DNA of 64,000 bases, taken from contig NZ_SNXS01000013.1 of assembly GCF_004362525.1 (NCBI RefSeq), positions 1-64,000 on the forward strand. Direction: 5' to 3'. The notes beneath the pieces are model-generated. The model was not told the origin of the DNA. It did not search any database and saw only the letters and a list, made by a program, of their open reading frames with translations. The stretch comes from Roseateles toxinivorans. Its GTDB lineage: Bacteria > Pseudomonadota > Gammaproteobacteria > Burkholderiales > Burkholderiaceae_C. Below, piece after piece: positions 1-9,419 of the stretch (its first letter is position 1; the number at the start of each line of letters is the position of its first letter). Made by a program: the position numbers and the translations under genes.

Positions 1-75
1 GGCAGATAGCCCGGATAGTCCCTCCACCTCGGCACCCTCAGTCGCTGCGTCTGAAGGTGCTGCCCCGAACATACA

Positions 76-137
76 AGCCCGGATGCAATCCGGGGTTCAC
101 TGTGGACGCTGAGACCCCGGATTTCATCCGGGCTACC
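76..137. repeat. REP/BIME-like pair of inverted palindromes
   Basis: Two near-identical palindromes, AGCCCGGATGCAATCCGGGG at 76-95 and CCCCGGATTTCATCCGGG starting at 115, lie in opposite orientation. A partial third copy (TAGCCCGGAT) sits near 8-17. This is the look of a bacterial REP pair. It follows the 3' end of the Lrp-type gene, so it could act as a transcript end or mRNA stabiliser. Nothing coding was seen in 1-139. Confidence 0.7.
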
Positions 138-139
138 GG

Positions 140-631
140 TCAGCCGAGGCTGGGCAGCATCACCCTCGGCTCGAACTTCGCCCGGTGCACGCTGAAATAG
201 CTCTTCACATTGCGCACGTTCGCATCTTGCGTGAACAGGCGCTGCACCAGCGAGTGATAGGCCGGCATATCGGCCACCTGGACGATCAGCACGAAGTCGG
301 GGCCGGGGGCGACGCGGTAGCACTGCTGCACCGCTGCGTCGAGCAGCACACGCTGCTCGAAGGCCTGCAGATGCTCGGCACCCTGGCGGTCCAGCGTGAT
401 TTCGACGATGGCCGAGAGGCCGACACCCAGCTTCTCGGGTGACAACAGGGCCACGCGACGCTCGATCACGCCGCTGTCCGTGAGGCGCTTGACGCGGCGC
501 AGGCAGGTGGCCGGTGAGACATGGGCACGCTGGGCCAGATCCTGGTTGGACAGCGAGGCATCCTGCTGCAGCAAATCCAGCAGGCGCAGATCGGTGGCGT
601 CCAGTTCAATCGATGTGACGGAATCATTCAT
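140..631 (-). CDS. Lrp/AsnC-family transcriptional regulator
   Basis: The 163-residue protein has the usual length and order of Lrp/AsnC regulators: an N-terminal helix-turn-helix at about residues 13-60 ([20 protein letters not shown] followed by [12 protein letters not shown]), then an AsnC/RAM ligand-binding domain from about 65 to 155. Such proteins form octamers and respond to amino acids. It is transcribed away from glmS, with a 138-base AT-rich gap holding a 12-base palindrome only 15 bases upstream of its start codon. Autoregulation, and possibly control of glmS, is inferred. The ligand cannot be told from sequence. Confidence 0.9.
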   Translation of the reverse strand: MNDSVTSIELDATDLRLLDLLQQDASLSNQDLAQRAHVSPATCLRRVKRLTDSGVIERRVALLSPEKLGVGLSAIVEITLDRQGAEHLQAFEQRVLLDAAVQQCYRVAPGPDFVLIVQVADMPAYHSLVQRLFTQDANVRNVKSYFSVHRAKFEPRVMLPSLG

Positions 632-645
632 ATGTCATCGATGTG

Positions 646-657
646 TGAATTAATTCA
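646..657. promoter_or_regulatory. Palindrome in the Lrp-glmS divergent intergenic region
   Basis: TGAATTAATTCA is a perfect 12-base palindrome, in a longer imperfect one (GTGAATTAATTCATCAC). It sits in the AT-rich gap between the two divergent start codons (631 and 770), 15 bases from the regulator start. Lrp-family sites are short AT-rich palindromes, so autoregulatory binding is a reasonable inference. Confidence 0.45.
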
Positions 658-769
658 TCACGAATTGCATTGGGTGGTTGATTGTTGCAATTTATGTCGA
701 ATTTTGAAAGCAACTAATTGGCAAGTCTGCCTACGATGCCGCCAGAGTTCAATTCACCGGAGTCAAACC

Positions 770-2626
770 ATGTGTGGCATCGTCGGCGCAGTCAGCAATC
801 GCAACATCGTTCCCATCCTGATCGAGGGCCTGAAGCGGCTGGAGTATCGTGGCTATGACTCCTGCGGCGTGGCCGTGCACCAGGACGCCGAGCTCAAGCG
901 CGCCCGCAGCACCTCGCGCGTGGCCGAGCTGGACGCCCAGGTGGCCGAAGACCATATCCACAGCGGCACCGGCATCGCCCACACCCGCTGGGCCACCCAT
1001 GGCGTGCCGGCGGTGCACAACGCGCACCCGCACTTCTCCAAGGGCCCCGGCGTCGACCCGCAAGGGCCGGGCCGTATCGCCCTGGTGCACAACGGCATCA
1101 TCGAGAACCATGACGAGTTGCGCGCCGAACTGAAGGCCCGCGGCTACCAGTTCGACAGCCAGACCGACACCGAGGTCATCGCCCACCTGGTCGACCAGCT
1201 CTATAACGGCGATCTGCTGGAGGCCGTGCAGCAGGCCCTGCTGCGCCTGCGCGGCGCCTATGCCATCGCGGTGTTCTGCCGCGACGAGCCGCACCGCGTG
1301 ATCGGCGCTCGTCATGGCTCGCCGCTGGTGCTGGGAGTTGGCGAGACCGAGAACTTCGTCGCCTCCGACGCGATGGCCCTGGCCGGCGTGACCGACCAGA
1401 TCGTCTATCTGGAAGAGGGCGATGTCGTGGATCTGCAAATGGGCAAGGTCTGGATCTCCAACCGCGATGCCCAGGGCCGCTACCAGGCCGTGCAGCGCGA
1501 GGTGCGCACCGTGCACGCCCATACCGGCGCGGCCGAGCTGGGCCCCTATCGCCACTACATGCAGAAGGAGATATTCGAGCAGCCGGTGGCGATAGCCAAC
1601 ACCTTGGATTCGGTTGAGGGCATCTCGCCCGAGCTGTTCGGCGATGGCGCCTATCGCATCTTCAAGGACGTCGACTCGGTGCTGATTCTTGCCTGCGGCA
1701 CAAGCTACTACGCCGGCCTGACGGCCAAGTACTGGCTCGAGAGCATGGCCAAGATACCGACCAGCGTCGAGGTGGCCAGCGAGTACCGCTATCGCGACAG
1801 CGTGCCCAACCCGCGCACCCTGGTGGTGACGATCACGCAAAGCGGCGAGACGGCCGATACGCTGGCGGCACTGAAGCACGCGCGATCGCTAGGCATGGAG
1901 CACACGCTGACGGTCTGCAATGTGTCCACCAGCGCGATGGTGCGCGAGTGCAGATTGGCCTACATCACCCGCGCGGGTGCCGAGATCGGCGTGGCGTCGA
2001 CCAAGGCCTTCACCACCCAGCTGGTGGGCCTGTTCCTGCTGACGCTGGCGCTGGCGCAGACCCGCGGCCATCTGAATGACGAGCAGGAAGCCGAGCACCT
2101 GAAGGCGCTGCGCCATCTGCCGGTGGCCGTGCAGGCGGTGCTGGCGCTGGAGCCGCAAATCATTGCCTGGAGCGAGGAATTCGCGCGCAAGGAAAACGCC
2201 CTGTTCCTGGGCCGCGGCCTGCACTACCCGATCGCGCTGGAAGGCGCGCTCAAGCTCAAGGAAATCAGCTACATCCACGCCGAGGCCTACCCGGCCGGTG
2301 AACTGAAGCACGGCCCGCTGGCCCTGGTCACCAGCGCCATGCCGGTGGTCACCGTGGCGCCCAACGACGCACTGCTGGAAAAGCTGAAGAGCAATATCCA
2401 GGAAGTCCGCGCCCGCGGCGGCGAGCTGTTCGTGTTTGCCGACAGCGATACGAAGATCGAGAGCGAAGCCGGTGTCCATGTGATCCGCATGCCCGAGCAC
2501 TACGGCGCCCTGTCCGCCATCCTGCACACGGTGCCGCTGCAACTGCTGGCCTATCACACCGCCTGCGCGCGGGGCACGGATGTGGACAAACCACGCAATC
2601 TGGCCAAGAGCGTGACGGTCGAATGA
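770..2626 (+). CDS. glmS: Glutamine--fructose-6-phosphate aminotransferase (isomerizing)
   Basis: It makes glucosamine-6-phosphate from fructose-6-phosphate and glutamine, the first step to UDP-GlcNAc for peptidoglycan and LPS. The start at 770 gives [12 protein letters not shown], placing the catalytic N-terminal cysteine at residue 2. Longer upstream readings would bury this cysteine, so they were rejected. An N-terminal class II glutaminase domain (about 1-230) is followed by two SIS sugar-isomerase domains ([21 protein letters not shown]) and the conserved C-terminal [13 protein letters not shown]. At 618 residues it is close to the E. coli length. It overlaps truD by four bases. Confidence 0.97.
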   Translation: MCGIVGAVSNRNIVPILIEGLKRLEYRGYDSCGVAVHQDAELKRARSTSRVAELDAQVAEDHIHSGTGIAHTRWATHGVPAVHNAHPHFSKGPGVDPQGPGRIALVHNGIIENHDELRAELKARGYQFDSQTDTEVIAHLVDQLYNGDLLEAVQQALLRLRGAYAIAVFCRDEPHRVIGARHGSPLVLGVGETENFVASDAMALAGVTDQIVYLEEGDVVDLQMGKVWISNRDAQGRYQAVQREVRTVHAHTGAAELGPYRHYMQKEIFEQPVAIANTLDSVEGISPELFGDGAYRIFKDVDSVLILACGTSYYAGLTAKYWLESMAKIPTSVEVASEYRYRDSVPNPRTLVVTITQSGETADTLAALKHARSLGMEHTLTVCNVSTSAMVRECRLAYITRAGAEIGVASTKAFTTQLVGLFLLTLALAQTRGHLNDEQEAEHLKALRHLPVAVQAVLALEPQIIAWSEEFARKENALFLGRGLHYPIALEGALKLKEISYIHAEAYPAGELKHGPLALVTSAMPVVTVAPNDALLEKLKSNIQEVRARGGELFVFADSDTKIESEAGVHVIRMPEHYGALSAILHTVPLQLLAYHTACARGTDVDKPRNLAKSVTVE

Positions 2627-3630
2627 CCGACGCTCAATACACGACCTTGCCGCAGTGGCCCAACGCTTATCCGGCCAGCGGCGCCAGCGCCACGCTGAAG
2701 CTCCTCAACGAGGATTTCATCGTGACCGAACTGCCGCAGCAGCTGCCCTCCGGTGAGGGCGAACACATCTGGCTGGACGTCGAAAAGAACGGTGCCAACA
2801 CCGCCTTCGTCGCCCAGCAACTGGCCGAGGCCGCCGGCGTGCAGGAAAGGGACGTGGGCTATGCCGGCCTCAAGGACCGATACGCCATCACCCGTCAGTG
2901 GTTCAGCATCTATCTGCCGAAGGGCGAGACGCCCGACCTGGCCCAGCTTCGGCACCCGGAATTCAAGGTGCTGACTCAGAGCCGCCACGTGAAGAAGCTG
3001 CGCCCCGGTGATCTGCAGGGCAACCGATTCCGCATCGTGCTGCGTGACGTGGCCGGAGACCGCGAGGCCATTGAGGCCAATCTTCAGGCCGTTGCGTCAC
3101 AGGGCGTGCCCAACTATTTCGGCGCTCAGCGTTTCGGCTTTGAGGGCGGCAACGTCGAGCAGGGCCGCGCCATGCTGGCGCGCGAAATCCGCGTGCGCAA
3201 CCCGAAGAAGAAGGGCATCTACCTGTCGGCGGTGCGCTCCTTCGTCTTCAATGAAGTGCTGGCGCTGCGAATGCGGCAGGGACTCTGGGGCAAGACCCTG
3301 CCCGGAGACGTGATGGACGAGGCGGGCCGGCCCACCGGACCACTCTGGGGACGGGGCCGCGTGATCACCACCGATCAAGCGCAGGCCCTGGAAATGGGCG
3401 TGGCTGAACGTCACGCCACCCTGTGCGACGGCATGGAACACGCCGGTCTGGATCAGGCGCGCCGCGCCCTGGTGGCCAGGCCGGTGGACATGTCATGGGA
3501 TTGGCCGCAAGCCGATCAACTGGTGCTCACGTTCTCTTTGCCCGCCGGGAATTACGCCACTTCCGTTCTGAACGAAATCCTCCGCACCACGGAGCCTGAG
3601 CGGCACAACGAGTCTGCGGCTGTCGAATGA
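2623..3630 (+). CDS. truD: tRNA pseudouridine(13) synthase TruD
   Basis: TruD isomerises U13 of tRNA-Glu to pseudouridine. The 335-residue protein carries the family's catalytic motif YAGLKDRYA with the aspartate at residue 85, and the later [15 protein letters not shown] block around 165-180 with its TRUD insertion after it. The start codon overlaps the glmS stop (ATGA), so the two are probably translationally coupled. An AGGGT/ACCCT stem at 3652-3665 just after the stop, followed by GTTTCT, is at best a weak terminator. Confidence 0.96.
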   Translation: MTDAQYTTLPQWPNAYPASGASATLKLLNEDFIVTELPQQLPSGEGEHIWLDVEKNGANTAFVAQQLAEAAGVQERDVGYAGLKDRYAITRQWFSIYLPKGETPDLAQLRHPEFKVLTQSRHVKKLRPGDLQGNRFRIVLRDVAGDREAIEANLQAVASQGVPNYFGAQRFGFEGGNVEQGRAMLAREIRVRNPKKKGIYLSAVRSFVFNEVLALRMRQGLWGKTLPGDVMDEAGRPTGPLWGRGRVITTDQAQALEMGVAERHATLCDGMEHAGLDQARRALVARPVDMSWDWPQADQLVLTFSLPAGNYATSVLNEILRTTEPERHNESAAVE

Positions 3631-3774
3631 CGTTGTCCTCACCTTGGGTCGAGGGTCCAGACCCTGTTTCTGGCACGGACGACAGCGGGTACTGACCTCG
3701 CACGGGGCGGGCAGCAGTCTGCGCGATCGTTGCATCGCTGCAGTGGCCTAGTCAACTCGAAACGGCCATTCAAA

Positions 3775-4689
3775 TCAAGGGCTTGGAGGCTCCAGCGTCG
3801 CTCCCAGCAGCAAGGCGGGCGTGTCGGGATCGTCGGCGTCGGTCACCATCAGCAGTTGCAGCAGGCCGCTCTCGACCGTGACGGCAATGCCTTCTGTCTT
3901 GCATCTCAAGGACAGGGGCAGCAAGGTGCGTAGTTCGCCATTGCCAGCGACGATGCCGACTGCGGACCCGTGGCAAGGGCCGTCGGCATAGTTGTCGTCG
4001 GTGGCTTCGGCTGCAGCACAAAACACCCAGCCACCATCCGGCAGCGCTGCGCCATCGGTGAAGCATAAGGGCACGCCGTCAATGTCGCCGAGGTCGTACC
4101 GGGTGCTTGATACTGGCTGAGGCGCTGGGCCAACGCCACGCAGCCAGGCCTGGGTCTCAGCCCAGTCAAAGGCGATCAGGGCATTGATCGGGGCGGCTTC
4201 ATTGCCCCGTTGCAGAAGGCAGAAAGCGCCTTCGCTGACAAAGGCGCCTTCGATATTCAGTTGTTCGTGCCGCGCGTGCAGCGGGGCATACAAGGGCGAA
4301 AGATCGAGCTCCCGGACGGCGCCATCGACCTCACCTGCGTCGTCAAGCGCCAGCAGAGCGGCGCGTTGTCGATGAATGCGCGACCCCGACCCCAAGGCCA
4401 GCAACGCGCCGTTCGGGCAGCCAGGGAATGCTGGCAGCAAGGCAAGCGACTCAAGGTCCGGCTTGGCGGCTTTGCGAGCCTTGCGCGAGGATGGCAACTC
4501 GCCATCGAAGATGCGCACAAGCGTGCCGGCTTGATCGTCCGCGAGGCCGAACATGCCAAGCTTGTTCTCGTCATCGGCGACGACATACAACCGGAGGCCG
4601 ATCCGAACCAGGCCGCTGGCTGCGCTGAGCTGCCCTGGTCCCGCTTCGGTATCAACCAGCAGTGTTCGTCGCACCTGGACAGTCAGCAT
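3775..4689 (-). CDS. DUF6929-like (putative beta-propeller) protein
   Basis: I recognise the pattern rather than a function: SASGLVRIGLRLYVVADDEN near the N-terminus, repeated aspartate-rich turns, and NIEGAFVSEGAFCLLQRGN, as in SdiA-regulated/DUF6929-type beta-propellers of about 300 residues. The reading frame is open back to 4989, but homology-like sequence begins around the methionine at 4689 (304 residues). The methionine at 4728, preceded by GGGGCGAG, is the alternative start. No signal peptide was seen from either start. It converges on truD across 144 bases without genes. Confidence 0.6.
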   Translation of the reverse strand: MLTVQVRRTLLVDTEAGPGQLSAASGLVRIGLRLYVVADDENKLGMFGLADDQAGTLVRIFDGELPSSRKARKAAKPDLESLALLPAFPGCPNGALLALGSGSRIHRQRAALLALDDAGEVDGAVRELDLSPLYAPLHARHEQLNIEGAFVSEGAFCLLQRGNEAAPINALIAFDWAETQAWLRGVGPAPQPVSSTRYDLGDIDGVPLCFTDGAALPDGGWVFCAAAEATDDNYADGPCHGSAVGIVAGNGELRTLLPLSLRCKTEGIAVTVESGLLQLLMVTDADDPDTPALLLGATLEPPSP

Positions 4690-4939
4690 CGCACGGCCTT
4701 GAGGGAAAGCATCCCCGATGGTAATCATCTCGCCCCGCTGATCGACCCGGACGGGCACCTGTGGGGCGCGTTCTGGATGGATCCGGCGGCGCTGGGCCCC
4801 TTGGACAGGCCCTAGCACGATGAAGCTCCAGCTGTGCATCGATGACCAGACCGCCAGCGAGGTGGCGGATGGCAGGGTCGAGCCCGTCTCCGAAGGGAGC
4901 TGGAGGTACTTCGGCGCCTGAGCCTGCCCGCCGGCGCGT

Positions 4940-5608
4940 TCAGCGGGGTGCGCGCTTGCGGCCGACGGCGAATGCACCCAGCAGGGCAATGCTCACCAGC
5001 GCGAGGCTGGCCGGCTCCGGCACCTGGCCGGCCGCATCGCGCCAGGCGAAGATGCCCACCGCGCCATGGGTGGTGTCGCGCGACCAGTTGGTGCCATTGG
5101 TGCCGGTGTCGAAGGTCGCGGTGCCGGTCGTGCGGCCAATGGCCTCACCCACGGCGAAGCGTGCAATCGTCAGGCTGGTGCCGTTGCCGTAGTCCTCGTA
5201 GCCGTGGACCCAGGGGTTGCCGCTGCTGTCGAGCCACGGAATTTGATGCTCCATCAAGTCATTGAGCAGCACCGCCGCCGCATAGCTCGCGCTCACCGGG
5301 TTGAAGTTACCGTTGGCGTTCACTGCGGACGCCCCGGCATTCAGGAAGAACTGCGTGATGTCGGCGGTGGTGCCCAGGTGGAAGCCCTTGCCGGCATAGA
5401 TGCTGGAGGTCAGGAACTGGTTGACCGACATATTGGTCGTGTGCGTGACGTCGACCCACTCCCGTTGGGTCAGCGAGTCGAAGATCAGCAGGCCGTCGTT
5501 GGCCGAGGTGAGATCGTGCTCCACGAGTGCCGCCTGGGCACTTGCCGAGACCAGCCCCAGCAGGGCGAAGAGGGCGGTCGAAACGGGCTTGCGGAGCAGG
5601 GGGGTCAT
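4940..5608 (-). CDS. PEP-CTERM sorting-domain exported protein
   Basis: A 222-residue secreted protein of unknown role. It has a Sec signal (charged start, then ALFALLGLVSASAQA, cleavage near residue 26) and ends in a PEP-CTERM tag: VPEPASLALV, a hydrophobic stretch and a basic tail (GRKRAPR). Such tags are handled by exosortase in EPS-producing Gram-negatives. The middle (FDSLTQREWVDVTHTTNMSV) resembles short secreted lectin-like or DUF-type domains that I cannot name. No exosortase gene lies in the window. Confidence 0.85.
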   Translation of the reverse strand: MTPLLRKPVSTALFALLGLVSASAQAALVEHDLTSANDGLLIFDSLTQREWVDVTHTTNMSVNQFLTSSIYAGKGFHLGTTADITQFFLNAGASAVNANGNFNPVSASYAAAVLLNDLMEHQIPWLDSSGNPWVHGYEDYGNGTSLTIARFAVGEAIGRTTGTATFDTGTNGTNWSRDTTHGAVGIFAWRDAAGQVPEPASLALVSIALLGAFAVGRKRAPR

Positions 5609-5782
5609 GTGTTGATCTCTAAGGTGGGAGTGCTCCGATGATTGTGGGCGGGGCCATTGCCAGCAATCCTGTGCATCGGGGGGGGGCCACGCGGACCGTG
5701 ATGTTTGGCACGATCAGGACATGTCATTGATCTCGACCCTGCTCGAACATCCAGCCCGGAGGCCGGACGGCCGATGGCGGAA

Positions 5783-6166
5783 CTACTTCAAGGCAAATCG
5801 CACCTGGATCGCCTTCTTGCCGGGCAGCATGACCGTGGCCACGGCCTTGCTGCCGGGGGCGAGCTCGAACGCACCCCTGGCCTCCAGGCGCTCGCCCGCC
5901 GGGGCCAGCTGCAGCTCGCTTTTCTCTGTGCCGCTGAGCAGGGTCAGCCTCGCACTGGCGCCTTGCAGGCCGACCGGCTTGCCATGGTCACGCACAAGCA
6001 GGGCGATGACATCGGCCCTGGCCACCAGTTCCAGTTCCAGGTGGGCGGCCTCGGCCACGACGCCGCCGTGCAGCGGCTTGGGCTCGTGGCCGTGCTCATC
6101 GGCGGCGAAGCCGCTGCCGGCCAGCGCCAGCAGGGCGGCAGCGATCAGGAGTTTGTTCTTCATCAT
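5783..6166 (-). CDS. Small His-containing periplasmic protein of the efflux operon
   Basis: 127 residues with a clear signal peptide (KNKLLIAAALLALAGSGFA) and then a metal-binding-looking start to the mature protein (DEHGHEPKPLHGG). The rest is beta-rich and ends KAIQVRFALK. AAGGA lies five bases before the tandem ATG codons. It follows the RND pump gene by 17 bases, so it is the last gene of the operon. A periplasmic metal-delivery or accessory role is inferred; I do not know a named family. Confidence 0.75.
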   Translation of the reverse strand: MMKNKLLIAAALLALAGSGFAADEHGHEPKPLHGGVVAEAAHLELELVARADVIALLVRDHGKPVGLQGASARLTLLSGTEKSELQLAPAGERLEARGAFELAPGSKAVATVMLPGKKAIQVRFALK

Positions 6167-6183
6167 GGGTCCTTGGTTGAAAA

Positions 6184-9100
6184 TCAGAAGGCTTCGGCGT
6201 TGCGGTCATTCATCAACGCTTCAGCATCGCGGCGGCCGAACAGCCAGAACATGGCCGGGGTCAGAAAGGTGTCGAGCAGGGTCGAGCTGATCAGGCCCGA
6301 GAAGATCACCACCGCCACCGGATGCAGGATCTCGGTGCCTGGGCGCTCGGCCTCGAACAGCAGCGGCGCCAGCGCGAAGGCCGTCACCAGGGCCGTCATC
6401 AGCACCGGGCTCAGCCGTTCGATCGAGCCGCGCACAACCATTCGGTGGTCGAAGTTCTCGCCCTCGAAGCGCATCAGGTTGATGTAGTGGCTGACCTTCA
6501 GGATGCCGTTGCGCACCGAGATGCCGGCCAGCGTGATGAAGCCCACCAGGGCCGCCACCGACAGCGGCTGGCCCGACAGGCCCAGCCCCACGACCGCGCC
6601 GACCAGGGCCAGCGGGATATTGGCCATGATCAGCAGCGCTAGCCGCGTGCTCTTGTAGCGGCTGAACAGCACCACGAACATCAGCCCCGCCGAGACGATG
6701 GACAGCAGGCCCACCAGGCGCGAGGCCTGCTCCTGGGCCTGGAACTGGCCGCCCAGGGTGACGAAATAGCCCTCCGGCAGCTTGGTCTCGGCGACCGCGG
6801 CGCGGATGTCGGTGACGATGTCGGACAGCGCCCGGCCCTGGGCATTGGCCGACAGCACGATGCGGCGCTTGCCATCGTCGCGGCTGACCTGGTTCGGGCC
6901 GTCGCCGTCCTCGATGGTGGCCAGCTTCGACAAGGGCACGCTGCCCGAAGGCGTGGCGATCAGTATCTGCGCCAGGCCCTCGACCGAGCGGGCGCTCTCG
7001 GGCAGGCGCACGACCAGCGCAAAGCGCCGGCCGGCCTCGACGATCTGCGTCACCTTTTCGCCCTCGACCAGGGATTGCAGGGTGGCGAGGATCTGCGGCG
7101 CCGGAACGCCATAACGCGCGGCGGCCGCGTAGTCGATGCGCACCTTGATCTGCGGCGCCAGCACCTGCTTCTCGATCTCCAGATCGGCCACGCCGGGGAT
7201 GGCGGCCAGCCTAGCCCGCAGCACATCGGCCTGGCCACGCAGAGTGTCGAGGTCGTCGCCAAAGATCTTGATCGCGATCTGCGAGCGCACGCCCGACAGC
7301 ATGTGGTCGATGCGGTGCGAAATCGGCTGGCCGATGCCTATGGCCGCCGGCAGATTGACCAGGCGGGCGCGGATGTCGGCATTGATCTCGTCCATCGAGC
7401 GGGTGATCTCGCTGCTGGGCTTGAGCCCGACATCGAGCTCGCTGACATGCACGCCCTCGGCGTGCTCGTCCAGCTCGGCGCGGCCGCTGCGACGGCCCAC
7501 GTGCGTGACCTCGGGCACCTGCTTGACCAATACCTCGGCCTGGCGCGCCAGCGCCGAGCTCTCGGCCAGGGTCACGCCCGGGTTGAGCCGCAGGCCCACC
7601 AGCAGGGTGCCCTCGTTGAACGGCGGCAGAAAGGTGGTCGGGAAAAAGGGCACGGCCGCCGCCGCCGCCAGCACCGCCAAGGTGCCGGCGGCGATGGCCG
7701 CCTTGGGGTGGTTCAGCGTGGCCTGCAGCGCGCCACGATAGCGCACCTTCAGCCAGGCCAGCAGCCTGGTGTCGCCATGGTCCAGCGACTTCATCCGCGG
7801 CAGCAGGTACAGGCTCAGCACCGGGCTGACGGTGACCGAGACGATCAGGCTGGCCAAGGTGGACACAATGAAGGCAATGCCCAGCGGCACGAACAGCCGC
7901 CCCTCCATGCCCGGCAGCGCAAACAGCGGCACGAACACCAGCACGATGATCACCGTGGCATAGAGGATGGCCGAGCGCACCTCCAGCGTCGCCGCCGCCA
8001 CCACCTCAAGCGGGTTCATTCGGTGCTCGGGATGCTTGATGCGGTCTTCCTTGAGCCGGCGCATCACGTTTTGGCTGCGGCCGGCCGCTGACGCGTCCTT
8101 CACATCGGCTGCGCCGATATGAGCCTGCGCCGAAATACGCTGCCGCGCCTCTTTGAGGCGCCTCAGCGTGTTTTCAATGCCCACCACGGCATCGTCCACC
8201 AGGCCGCCGATCGCGATCGCCAGGCCGCCCAGGGTCATCGTGTTGATCGACAGCCCGAAGTACCTGAACACCAGGGCGGTGATGAAGATGGACACCGGAA
8301 TCGCCACCAGCGCGATGATGGTGGTGCGCAGATTGCCCAGGAACAGCAGCAGTATCACCGCCACAAAGGCCGAGGCGCCGATCAGCTTGCCTTGCAGGGT
8401 GGTGATCGAGGCCTCGATAAAGCTCGCTTGGCGGAAGGTGACCTTGGGCGCCTCCATGCCGGAGGGCAGCGAACGCTTCATCTCGTCGAGCGCGGTCTCG
8501 ATGGCCTTTGTGACCGCGATGGTGTCGGCGGTGGGCTGTTTCTGTATGCCCAGTATCACGGCCGGCCGGCCCTCGAAGCCGGCGTCGCCGCGCTTCAGCG
8601 CCGCAGCGAACGTGACCTCGGCGAGCTGGCGCAGCAGGATGGGCTGGCCGTTGCGCGCGGTCAGCGCGAGGTTCTTCAGATCCTCCAGATTCGAGGTGCG
8701 GCCCAGATGGCGTATCAGATACTCGCGGCCGTTGAGCTCCAGGAATCCGCCCGAGCTGTTGGACGAATAGCCCTTCAGCGCTGCCTCCAGCTGTTCATGG
8801 GTGATGCTCAGCTCGGCCATGCGGGCGGTGTTGGGCTGCACCTGGAACTGACGCACCTCGCCGCCTATCGGAATCACCTGGGCCACGCCGGCAATCGACA
8901 TCAGGCGCGGGCGTAACACCCAGTCGGCGTACTCGCGCACGGCCATCGACGACAGCTTGGCCGTGTCGATAGGAATCGCCACCTGCATGATCTCGCCCAT
9001 GATGGAGCTGATGGGCCCCATGCGCGGAATCACGCCCTCGGGCAGGCCTTCCTCCATGGCCGAGAGCCGCTCCGACACCATCTGCCGGGCGCGGAAGATG

Positions 9101-9405
9101 TCGGTGCTCCAGTCGAAGGTGACGTACAGAAAGGACAGGCCGGCGCTGGAGGTCGAGCGCACCGACTCCACGCCGGGCAGACCATTCATCGTGGTTTCGA
9201 GCGGGAAGGTGATCAGCTGCTCCACCTCCTCGGCGGCCATGCCGCCTGCCTCGGTCATCAGGGTGACGGTGGGTTTGTTGAGATCGGGGAACACATCCAC
9301 CGGCGTGCGTGACAGGGTGAACGCGCCATAGGCCATCAGCACGAGGCTGGCGATGATGATGAGCAGCCGGTTGGCCAGGCTGCTGTCTAGGAGCCACTTG
9401 AACAT
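6184..9405 (-). CDS. HME-RND heavy-metal efflux pump, CzcA/CusA family
   Basis: The 1073-residue inner-membrane proton/metal antiporter is full length. It has the RND N-terminus (TPVDVFPDLNKPTVTLMTEA), periplasmic porter domains, and two sets of transmembrane helices beginning near residues 10 and 340. The TM4 motif AIGGLVDDAVVGIEN (398-412) has two acidic residues. It is closer to the AIG...D.A group (CusA and the HME5 type) than to the DFG...DGAVV form of CzcA, so a Zn/Co/Cd substrate cannot be assumed. About 35 extra residues follow TM4, between RRLKEAR and RRLKEDR. It lies 14 bases after the adaptor gene. Confidence 0.92.
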   Translation of the reverse strand: MFKWLLDSSLANRLLIIIASLVLMAYGAFTLSRTPVDVFPDLNKPTVTLMTEAGGMAAEEVEQLITFPLETTMNGLPGVESVRSTSSAGLSFLYVTFDWSTDIFRARQMVSERLSAMEEGLPEGVIPRMGPISSIMGEIMQVAIPIDTAKLSSMAVREYADWVLRPRLMSIAGVAQVIPIGGEVRQFQVQPNTARMAELSITHEQLEAALKGYSSNSSGGFLELNGREYLIRHLGRTSNLEDLKNLALTARNGQPILLRQLAEVTFAAALKRGDAGFEGRPAVILGIQKQPTADTIAVTKAIETALDEMKRSLPSGMEAPKVTFRQASFIEASITTLQGKLIGASAFVAVILLLFLGNLRTTIIALVAIPVSIFITALVFRYFGLSINTMTLGGLAIAIGGLVDDAVVGIENTLRRLKEARQRISAQAHIGAADVKDASAAGRSQNVMRRLKEDRIKHPEHRMNPLEVVAAATLEVRSAILYATVIIVLVFVPLFALPGMEGRLFVPLGIAFIVSTLASLIVSVTVSPVLSLYLLPRMKSLDHGDTRLLAWLKVRYRGALQATLNHPKAAIAAGTLAVLAAAAAVPFFPTTFLPPFNEGTLLVGLRLNPGVTLAESSALARQAEVLVKQVPEVTHVGRRSGRAELDEHAEGVHVSELDVGLKPSSEITRSMDEINADIRARLVNLPAAIGIGQPISHRIDHMLSGVRSQIAIKIFGDDLDTLRGQADVLRARLAAIPGVADLEIEKQVLAPQIKVRIDYAAAARYGVPAPQILATLQSLVEGEKVTQIVEAGRRFALVVRLPESARSVEGLAQILIATPSGSVPLSKLATIEDGDGPNQVSRDDGKRRIVLSANAQGRALSDIVTDIRAAVAETKLPEGYFVTLGGQFQAQEQASRLVGLLSIVSAGLMFVVLFSRYKSTRLALLIMANIPLALVGAVVGLGLSGQPLSVAALVGFITLAGISVRNGILKVSHYINLMRFEGENFDHRMVVRGSIERLSPVLMTALVTAFALAPLLFEAERPGTEILHPVAVVIFSGLISSTLLDTFLTPAMFWLFGRRDAEALMNDRNAEAF

Positions 9406-9419
9406 GATGGTGAAGCTCC

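Noticed and set aside
521-769. N-terminal extension of GlmS
   Set aside because: GlmS needs a free cysteine at position 2. The MCGIVG start at 770 provides it, and the extension runs through the AT-rich intergenic region and the regulator gene.
632-769. glmS ribozyme upstream of glmS
   Set aside because: That ribozyme is a Gram-positive feature. The 138-base gap is AT-rich, shows no such fold, and is shared with a divergent gene.
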